Source of the DNA: CAMPKL01 sp963817465
Lineage (GTDB): Bacteria; Acidobacteriota; Terriglobia; Bryobacterales; UBA6623
Length of the DNA: 64,000 nucleotides
Assembly: GCA_963817465.1 (NCBI GenBank)
Contig: CAWFOP010000018.1
Location: forward strand, 186,001 to 250,000
Direction: 5' to 3'
Part shown: positions 58,078-64,000 of the stretch, piece by piece
Layout of the letters: each line of letters begins with the position of its first letter
How positions within the stretch are numbered: the first letter of the stretch is position 1
The notes under the pieces: model-generated
Seen by the model: the letters and a program-made list of their open reading frames with translations, nothing else
Databases searched by the model: none
Told to the model about the DNA's origin: nothing
Translations under genes and position numbers: made by a program

Positions 58078-60190
58078 GTGGCGCCTCTGGCCCGATTGGA
58101 TCGCTTGTTCCAGGTCTCTCTCGTGGGCCTGCTGGGCTGCGGCTTCGCGGCGTTCCTGGCGGCCGCTCCCGTCGATCCGGTCACGTCCGCGGTCGTCGTC
58201 GCCGCGCTGGCTTACCGCCTCGCGCTGGCGTTGGGAGCTCCGCTGCCGTCGCCGGGACGGACCGCCTCCACCATCGCCGCCATCCTCATCGTTGCTGCGT
58301 TCACCGCGGACGTGGCCTGGGTTTCTCGCGACTTCTTCGCCGCCACGCTGCGTCTGCTGCTGTGGCTGGCCGCCCTGAAACTCGTCATCTCCCGCAGCGC
58401 CCGCGACTACTTCTACCTCGGGATGCTCGCCTTTCTGCAGTTGCTTGCGGCGTCCTTGTTCGTCGTTGGGGTGTGGTACCTGGCGCTGCTCACCGCGTTT
58501 TTGCTGATGGGCGTGGTGACCTACTCCACATTCGAAATCAAGCAAGGCGCGGAGACCGCGTCGAAGACCGTCATTGGGCCTAGCGCGGCGCATCTGACGC
58601 GCATCCTGCCCGGCATGGGTTTGGCGGTGACGATCGGCATTCTCGTGATGAGCGCGGTACTGTTTTTCGCCATTCCCCGGGCGCAAGGTACGGGCCAACT
58701 GGCCCTGCAGACCGACTACTCGATAGGCTTCGCCACGCAGGTCAACCTCGGGCTGACCGGCAGCCTCAGGGTCAACCCGGCGCCGGTGATGCATGTGGAG
58801 CCGCTGGACGGCTCACGCATCGCAAACTTGCACTGGCGCGGTTTGCGTCTGTTCGTCTTCGACGGCGTCCGCTGGTCGGCGCCGGAATCCGACGACACGC
58901 GTACGCTGCGCCCCAACGACGAGGGCTTCATGCGGGGCCCGCGGCGGCGGCACGGCGAAGGCCGTCGCGTGCGCTATCGCGTGTCTCTGGAACCCCTCGC
59001 GACCGACGCCTTGTTCGTCGCGGGAGAAACGGAGCAAGTGCGCGGCGCGTTTCCAGAGCTGTTCCGCACCGAAGAAAAGATTCTGCGCGTGCCGAATTAC
59101 AGCGGTCAGGGCCTGCGCTACGAGGTGACGAGCTGGCTCGTCGATCGCCAAGCGATCAAACCCAATGACGTGATCGAACTCTTCTCGGATCAGTTCCGGA
59201 GCAAGTATTTGCAGTTGCCCGACATCGATCCGCGAATCGCTGAGCTGGCCCGGAGTGTCACGCAGGGCGTCTCTTCGCCTCTCGAACGGGCGCGCGTCAT
59301 CGAGTCTTACCTGAAGACCTCCTACGGCTACACGTTGCAGTTGCCCGCCCGCCGGGCGGCGGACCCCCTCGCGCACTTCTTGTTCGAACGCCGCGAGGGG
59401 CATTGCGAATACTTCGCCTCGGCGATGGGCGTGATGCTGCGGACGCTCGGCATCCCCTCTCGCTTGGTCGGGGGCTTCGCCGGCGGCGCCCGCAATCCGC
59501 TCACCGGCATGTACGTGCTGCGCTCGAGCGACGCCCATAGCTGGGTCGAAGCCTACATTCCCGGGTATGGCTGGCTCGAGTTCGACCCGACCCCCGAGAG
59601 GCCCGCCGGCTTCGGCGACGGATTGCTTTCCGGCCTCTGGATCTACTGGGACGCCGTGCAAGGGAGCTGGATGGACTGGGTCGTCGACTATGACGCCGCC
59701 CGTCAGGTCGAGTTGGCGCGGGCGGTGCAGAAGCGCTCACGCTCGACGGTCTTCGCCGCGGCCTTGACGTGGGAGGAAGTGCAAGCGCGGCTGGCCCGCC
59801 TGTTCGCCGCTCTCGCCCCGGCGGGTCCCGCGGCGCCGCCAACGCCGCGCCTGCTGACGGTCGCGGGATTGCTCGTCGCGGCTCTTGCGGCGATTCCTTT
59901 GGCTCCCTATGTGCGCCGGTATTGGCTCCGCCGGCGGCTGTTGCGCGGCCGCGGCTCGGCTGACGACCGCCGCAAGCTGTTCGAGCGCGGCCTTCGGGAG
60001 CTCGAGAAGAAGGGCTTCCAGCCGCAACCCGTTCGAGACGGCGGAAGAACTGGCGGCGCGACTGCCCGCGGGAGAGTTGGCGGCGGCCTACCGGGCCCTG
60101 CTTGCCGCCTATAACGCCGCCCGCTTCGGCGAAAACCGACAGGCTCAATCGCTCATGCCCGACCTGGTCCGCCGCTTGCGCGCCTGCTGA
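58078..60190 (+). CDS. TgpA-like transmembrane transglutaminase (frameshift near 60018-60024)
   Basis: About 703 residues from GTG 58078. N-terminal hydrophobic block of about five to six helices (SLVGLLGCGFAAFLAAA, ILIVAAFTADVAWVS, LLLWLAALKLVI, LGMLAFLQLLAASLFVVGVWYLALLTAFLLMGVVTYS, LGMAVTIGILVMSAVLFF). A periplasmic domain follows, with the Cys-His-Asp triad of transglutaminase-like proteases: GHCEYFASAMGVMLRTLGIP, DAHSWVEAYIPGYGWLEFDPTP. A last helix (LLVAALAAIPLAPYV) precedes a helical tail DDRRKLFERGLRELEKKGF. One extra base there shifts the frame; it continues RNPFETAEELAARLPAGEL and ends at 60190. DUF58 and TgpA often co-occur; here they are apart. Confidence 0.86.
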
Positions 60191-60219
60191 CGCCTCAAAG
60201 CTCCGCCGCAACAAACACG

Positions 60220-60276
60220 TTGCAAGGCGATAGGGGCGGGCCGTACACTCTGGCCTCGTAGGAGCCCCGCGGCTCC
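60220..60276 (+). promoter_or_regulatory. Candidate promoter and hairpin before the GlcG-like gene
   Basis: TTGCAA (60220-60225), 18-base spacer, TACACT (60244-60249). The predicted transcript begins near GGAGCC-CCGC-GGCTCC (60261-60276), a perfect 6-bp hairpin. The start codon lies at 60345, after a GGAGG. Confidence 0.4.
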
Positions 60277-60344
60277 CGCCGCCGGCGGCGTCGACGCCCG
60301 CGCTTTTCATGCCGGCGGCGCGTTATTACTGGAGGCAATTGCTA

Positions 60345-61127
60345 ATGAACCGGAACATGTGTCGTCTTTTCATCCTTTCCCTGTTCGCTGTTTCCGTCGT
60401 GGCGCTGCACGCTCAGCCCACCGACCACTGCGATGCGCTGCCAAGTCATTCCGACTTGCGCGAAGCCCTGGTCGCCGCGAGGATGCAGTCCAACGGCGGC
60501 TTCAATCTCGATATGTGGGGCACGATCGTCAACCGCGACGGCTACATCTGCGCTGTCGTCTTCACCGGTCTGGACCGCGCCGAACAATGGCCCGGCAGCC
60601 GCCTGATTGCAGCTCAGAAGGCCTACACGGCGAACGCCTTCAGCCTACCCGCACTCGCCCTGTCCACGGCGAACCTCTACGCCGCCGTACAGCCGGGAGG
60701 GAGCCTGTACGGGCTGCAGCACAGCAATCCCATCAACCCGACCATCGCCTACGCCGGCAATCCCGAGAATGAAGGCAAGCCAAACGACTTTCTGACCAAA
60801 CGACGCATCGGCGGGGTCAACGTCTTCGGAGGCGGACTAGGTCTTTACAACAGCAGCGGCGTTCTCGTCGGCGCGATCGGCGTCAGCGGCGACAGCTCCT
60901 GCGCCGACCACAATATCGCCTGGCGCACCCGCAATATGCTCGGCCTCGACTACGTGCCCGCCGGGGTGAGCTCCGACGCCTCGCGCCCCGACAACATCAT
61001 CTTCGACATGACCGACGACGCCGGCGGCAATCCCGAGAGCGCCGGAGGCTTCGGCCATCCCCACTGCATCAACGCCGCGACCGAAGATGCGATTTCTTCT
61101 TCCCTGCCCGCCGTTTCGACGCCCTGA
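60345..61127 (+). CDS. Exported GlcG/HbpS-family protein
   Basis: 260 residues from ATG 60345, with a GGAGG 9 bases upstream. Signal peptide NRNMCRLFILSLFAVSVVALHAQ, then the DUF336 fold: SDLREALVAARMQSNGGFNLDMWGTIVNRDGYICAVVFTG, GSRLIAAQKAYTANAFSLP, and GGVNVFGGGLGLYNSSGVLVGAIGVSGDSSCADHNIAWRTRN. This GG-V-GGG-LY..GVLVGAIGVSGD block is the family hallmark. Members bind haem (HbpS) or accompany glycolate oxidase (GlcG); which applies is not visible. The protein is longer than the usual 140-residue domain because of the leader and a C-terminal tail with VSSDASRPDNIIFDMTDD. Likely periplasmic. Confidence 0.85.
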   Translation: MNRNMCRLFILSLFAVSVVALHAQPTDHCDALPSHSDLREALVAARMQSNGGFNLDMWGTIVNRDGYICAVVFTGLDRAEQWPGSRLIAAQKAYTANAFSLPALALSTANLYAAVQPGGSLYGLQHSNPINPTIAYAGNPENEGKPNDFLTKRRIGGVNVFGGGLGLYNSSGVLVGAIGVSGDSSCADHNIAWRTRNMLGLDYVPAGVSSDASRPDNIIFDMTDDAGGNPESAGGFGHPHCINAATEDAISSSLPAVSTP

Positions 61128-61150
61128 CCGGCGCGAGCCGACGCTTGCAT

Positions 61151-61175
61151 GGGCCTGCGGCGCCGCCGCAGGCCC
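61151..61175 (+). terminator. Perfect GC hairpin between the GlcG-like gene and rimO
   Basis: GGGCCTGCGGC, loop GCC, GCCGCAGGCCC: 11-bp perfect arms, 23 bases after the stop of the GlcG-like gene. No T run follows (GTTACACTG), so termination would be atypical; alternatively it shapes the rimO leader. Confidence 0.45.
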
Positions 61176-61195
61176 GTTACACTGAAACTTCACGC

Positions 61196-62605
61196 ATGAA
61201 AATCGGTTTCGTCAGTCTGGGCTGCCCCAAAAACCTTGTCGACAGCGAGGTGATGATGGGTATGCTCGAAGCGCGCGGGCACCAGCTCACCACGGCTCCG
61301 GAAGAGGCGGACGCTATCGTCGTCAATACGTGCAGCTTCATCGATCCCGCTAAGCAGGAGTCGGTCGACACCATCATCGAGATGGCGCAGTTCAAGAAGA
61401 CCGGCCGCGCGCGGCGTCTCGTCGTCGCGGGCTGCTTGGTCGAGCGCTACCGCAACGAGATTCAGCAGCAGATTCCCGAGGTCGACGCCGTGCTCGGCAC
61501 CAACGAGCTCGAGAGCGTCGTCTCGCATTGCGAAGGAGGGTACGACAGCGACGGACCCGCCGCGGTCGAGCCGTACTTGTATCACGACCTCACGCCGCGC
61601 CGCCTCGCCACGCCGCGGCGCATGGCCTACGTGAAGATCAACGAAGGCTGCGACCACCCCTGCACCTTCTGCATCATTCCGCAGTTCCGCGGAGGGTTCC
61701 GCAGCCGCCGCTTCGAGTCGGTCATCCGCGAAGCGGAGTCGCTGTTCGCCCAAGGCGTCAGCGAGATCAACCTGATCGGCCAAGACACGACGATGTACGG
61801 CGAGGACCTCGACCTCAAAGACGGGCTCGCTCACCTGTTGGCGCGTTTGGCAAGGATCGAAAACGGCGGCTGGGTGCGCTTTCTCTACGCCTATCCAAAC
61901 CGCGTGACGCAGAAGCTGCTCGACACCATCGCCGCGCATCCGAAGCTGTGCAGCTACATCGACATCCCGCTGCAGCACGCCAGCGCGGCGGTGCTCAAGC
62001 GCATGAAGCGCGGCGCCAACGGCGACATCTTCCTCGAGATGATCGAGCGCATGCGCCGCACGATTCCGGACATCGCCATTCGCACCAGCTTCATCGTCGG
62101 CTTCCCCGGCGAGACCGACCGCGACTTCGACGAGCTGTGCGCCTTCGTCGAAGCGGCGCAGTTCGATCGCGTCGGCGTGTTCCGCTACTCCGACGACGAG
62201 ATCAGCGCAAGCTATCACCTCGACGGCAAAGTCGACGCCGCAACGAACTACAACCGCTATCGTCGCTTGATGTCGCAAGCGCGCAAGATCTCCAAACGCA
62301 AGAACCGCGCCTTGGTCGGCAAGCGCTTCCCGATTCTCGTCAGCGGCCCCGCGCAGGAGTCGGATCTGCTGTGGGAAGGACGCATGCAAAGCCAGGCGGA
62401 GGAGATCGACGGCAAGACCTATTTGATCGATTTCGAGTGCGCGCCGCCGCAGCCCGGCGACATCGGCGTGGTGCGCATCACGCGTGCGACGGACTATGAT
62501 TTGTTCGGCTCGCTCGAGTCGGTTTCACGGCCGCGGCGGGAGTCCGCCGCAACATCCGTGCCGCTGGGCGCCATGTCCGCTGTGCAACTGCCGGTGCTGC
62601 AGTAG
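61196..62605 (+). CDS. rimO: Ribosomal protein S12 methylthiotransferase
   Basis: 469 residues from ATG 61196 (MKIGFVSLGCPKNLVDSEVMMG); upstream in-frame residues lack homology. Radical SAM enzyme that adds a methylthio group to Asp of S12. UPF0004 domain: SLGCPKNLVDSE, VNTCSFIDPAKQESVDTIIEM and VAGCLVERY, with three Cys ligands for the auxiliary cluster. Radical SAM CxxxCxxC: NEGCDHPCTFCIIPQFRG. C-terminal TRAM domain: GRMQSQAEEIDGKTYLIDFE..., GDIGVVRITRATDYDLFG. The LGCPKNxVDSE motif indicates RimO rather than MiaB. Complete; a Pro/Arg/Ser tail of about 30 residues follows the TRAM. Confidence 0.96.
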   Translation: MKIGFVSLGCPKNLVDSEVMMGMLEARGHQLTTAPEEADAIVVNTCSFIDPAKQESVDTIIEMAQFKKTGRARRLVVAGCLVERYRNEIQQQIPEVDAVLGTNELESVVSHCEGGYDSDGPAAVEPYLYHDLTPRRLATPRRMAYVKINEGCDHPCTFCIIPQFRGGFRSRRFESVIREAESLFAQGVSEINLIGQDTTMYGEDLDLKDGLAHLLARLARIENGGWVRFLYAYPNRVTQKLLDTIAAHPKLCSYIDIPLQHASAAVLKRMKRGANGDIFLEMIERMRRTIPDIAIRTSFIVGFPGETDRDFDELCAFVEAAQFDRVGVFRYSDDEISASYHLDGKVDAATNYNRYRRLMSQARKISKRKNRALVGKRFPILVSGPAQESDLLWEGRMQSQAEEIDGKTYLIDFECAPPQPGDIGVVRITRATDYDLFGSLESVSRPRRESAATSVPLGAMSAVQLPVLQ

Positions 62606-62625
62606 TAAGATCTCGGAAACGTTTC

Positions 62626-62835
62626 GTGAACGCTGTCAGCTCAAACAAGTGCCCGATATGCGGCAAACCCGCATCGCGTAAGGACGCGCACTACCCCTTT
62701 TGCAGCGCCCGCTGCAAGACGATCGACTTGGGCGCCTGGGCGGCCGAAGAGTACGTCGTGTCTCGGCCGCTGACCGAGGCTGACGAAAACCTCAATCCGA
62801 CCGCCGGAGAAGACCAAGCCTCGCGCGATGAATAA
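62626..62835 (+). CDS. yacG: DNA gyrase inhibitor YacG
   Basis: 69 residues from GTG 62626. Small zinc-binding protein that inhibits GyrB in E. coli. Four cysteine ligands: KCPICGKPASRKD and FCSARCKTIDLGAWAAEEYVV. The C-terminal acidic tail DENLNPTAGEDQASRDE is lineage-specific. It lies 20 bases after rimO and overlaps pgpA by 8 bases. Confidence 0.93.
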   Translation: MNAVSSNKCPICGKPASRKDAHYPFCSARCKTIDLGAWAAEEYVVSRPLTEADENLNPTAGEDQASRDE

Positions 62836-63301
62836 CCGCCGCCTTGCGCTGGCGCTTGCGAGTTGGGCGGGCGCGGGCTACTTCCCTGTCGCGCCCGGGA
62901 CGGTGGGCTCGATTGCCGCCGCCGTGGTCGCCTGGGCCTTGCTGTCCGTCACCGGCTGGCCGGCCTGGACGCTCGCGGGGCTCGCGGTCGCGTTGTGCCC
63001 GGCGGCCGCCTGGGCTTCGCGCATCGCCGAGGAGTCGTGCGGGCGCGAAGATCCCGGCTTCATCGTGGTGGATGAAGTGGTCGGCCAGTGGCTGTCCCTG
63101 GCGCTCATCGATCCCTCCAATTGGAAGCACTGGGTCGCGGCCGTCGCGCTGTTTCGCGTGTTCGATATCACGAAGCCGCCGCCGCTGCGACGCCTCGAAA
63201 AACTGCCTCGCGGATGGGGCGTGGTGGCCGACGACGCCGCCGCCGGGCTGTACGCTATGATGACGTTTGCATTGGCTAACTCGCTCGCCGCTCCCTTCTG
63301 A
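62828..63301 (+). CDS. pgpA: Phosphatidylglycerophosphatase A
   Basis: 157 residues. Dephosphorylates phosphatidylglycerol phosphate in cardiolipin/phosphatidylglycerol synthesis. Membrane protein with about three helices (ALASWAGAGYFPVAPGTVGS, VVAWALLSVTGW, LAGLAVALCPAA). Motifs: FPVAPGTVGS near the N-terminus, DPGFIVVDEVVGQWLSL (the metal-binding D/E pair), FRVFDITKPPPLRRLEKLPRGWGVVADDAAAG. All hallmark residues are present. It overlaps yacG by 8 bases, suggesting rimO-yacG-pgpA are one unit. Confidence 0.95.
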   Translation: MNNRRLALALASWAGAGYFPVAPGTVGSIAAAVVAWALLSVTGWPAWTLAGLAVALCPAAAWASRIAEESCGREDPGFIVVDEVVGQWLSLALIDPSNWKHWVAAVALFRVFDITKPPPLRRLEKLPRGWGVVADDAAAGLYAMMTFALANSLAAPF

Positions 63302-63325
63302 GCCGGGTTGGGGACCCCCAATTTT

Positions 63326-64000
63326 ATGAGCGCCCGATCGACCGATAAGGAATCCCATCCGGAGATTCTGAGCCTTCATCCTCGTGCCGCGATCGCCGGC
63401 GGCGACTTCGAAATTCGGGGCAGCGCGCTGTCTCCGGACGACGGCCGGCAGCCCGTCGTGCGCTTTGGGGACGTCGCGGGACGGCTGGTGATCGGGGGCA
63501 GCGATCGTGTCGTCGTTCGCGTGCCGGCCGAGGCCGTCGAATCCCAGCTTACGCTCGAATACAACGGCTCGAAAGCGGGGCCGCAACCTTGCTCGGTGGG
63601 CGTCGTCATCGCCGAAAATCTGCATCCCGTCGCGAATCCGGCGGTCGATGCGGAAGGCAACGTCTACACGACTCGCAGCGGCTCGCGCGGCGAATCCGTG
63701 CCGGTTTCGGTTTTCAAGATCGACACGAACAACAACGTTCGCCCCTTCGTGTCTGAAATCGTAAATCCCACCGGCCTGCTGATCGACGCCGGAGGCAACT
63801 TGCTCATCTCGGCGCGCAATGACGGGACGGTCTACACCGTCGCGCCCGACGGCCAATTGAGCGTCTACGCCGAGGGCATGGGCGTGGCGACCGGCCTGGC
63901 GGCGGACCTGGAAGGGGACGTCTACGTGGGCGACCGCACGGGTACGATCTTCAAGATCGCGCAAGACCGCCAGATTTTCGTCTTCGCGACGCTCGAGCCT
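63326..64000 (+). CDS. NHL/SMP-30-like beta-propeller protein with IPT/TIG-type N-terminus (3' part cut by window edge)
   Basis: 225 residues visible from ATG 63326 (MSARSTDKESHPEILSLHP). No signal peptide is evident. The first 90 residues resemble an IPT/TIG immunoglobulin-like module (GGDFEIRGSALSPDDGRQPVVRF, AGRLVIGGSDRVVVRVPAE). A beta-propeller follows with repeating (V)DAEGNVYTTRSG, LIDAGGNLLISARNDGTVY, ADLEGDVYVGDRTGTIFKI units, as in NHL and gluconolactonase-type proteins. Its end is outside the window, so blade number and activity cannot be stated. It starts 24 bases after pgpA and may be co-transcribed. Confidence 0.8.
   Translation, partial: MSARSTDKESHPEILSLHPRAAIAGGDFEIRGSALSPDDGRQPVVRFGDVAGRLVIGGSDRVVVRVPAEAVESQLTLEYNGSKAGPQPCSVGVVIAENLHPVANPAVDAEGNVYTTRSGSRGESVPVSVFKIDTNNNVRPFVSEIVNPTGLLIDAGGNLLISARNDGTVYTVAPDGQLSVYAEGMGVATGLAADLEGDVYVGDRTGTIFKIAQDRQIFVFATLEP

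Noticed and set aside
62792..63964. 390-codon minus-strand frame opposite yacG/pgpA and the propeller gene
   Set aside because: Shadow; the plus-strand genes have family motifs and ribosome sites.

Overview
The window is GC-rich chromosomal DNA that most resembles an acidobacterium of the Solibacter/Bryobacter type. Three things point there: a secreted SBBP-repeat protein ending in a TIGR03437-like domain (motif NAASYIGG...PGSIAAIFG), a DUF1587/1595/1592/1588/1585 cytochrome-like protein paired with a Tat-exported DUF1552 protein, and a planctomycete-type cytochrome fused to ankyrin repeats. The assignment is by family resemblance only. I found no rRNA, tRNA, CRISPR array, transposase or phage gene. 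Coding density is high, and the only repeats seen are small palindromes.

Layout. 1-5.5 kb holds exported proteins: an enolase-superfamily fragment, a phosphoesterase, and a run of three (ankyrin-cytochrome lipoprotein, cytochrome with terpene-cyclase-like QW repeats, Tat-exported kinase-like protein). 5.7-9.4 kb has valS and nadC. 9.3-13.9 kb is a minus-strand polysaccharide-type operon in which three of five proteins look like degenerate enzymes. 14-16.3 kb is groES-groEL with a terminator. 16.3-21 kb (minus) is mutS-anmK-FAH hydrolase. 21.4-26.4 kb is lepB-carA-carB. 26.7-31.5 kb (minus) has a fused CoA-transferase, the SBBP protein and a small unknown. 31.5-37.8 kb has the DUF1592/DUF1552 pair, thiE and an Nramp-type transporter. 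37.9-43.7 kb has a type IV pilin-like protein, glycosyltransferases, MaoC, a TPR membrane protein and DUF58. 43.7-48.4 kb has an S9 peptidase and a ligase-ACP-acyltransferase fusion. 48.4-51.7 kb is a regulator-kinase-regulator set. 51.7-54.1 kb has infC, HU/IHF, an SDR and PilZ. 54.4-64 kb has a lactate permease, a YfgM-like TPR protein, dgt, a transglutaminase, a GlcG-like protein, rimO, yacG, pgpA and a partial beta-propeller protein.

Two themes run across the window. First, ten single-base frame breaks hit nine otherwise well-conserved genes (nine look like one extra base, one like a missing base), while the recognisable core genes valS, nadC, groEL, mutS, carA, carB, infC and rimO are unbroken. 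thiE is the exception. I read most of these breaks as sequence errors and annotate each gene as one locus, but real decay is not excluded. Second, several housekeeping genes have structured leaders: an infC leader with a terminator-like hairpin and an AUU start, tandem 7-3-7 dyads before the HU gene, a hairpin-rich groES leader without CIRCE, and dyads before valS, nadC and lepB.

The best candidates for undescribed biology are the ankyrin-cytochrome / QW-cytochrome / Tat kinase-like run, and the polysaccharide-type operon that keeps one intact ATPase but has lost the catalytic residues of its receiver, BY-kinase-like and nuclease-like members.
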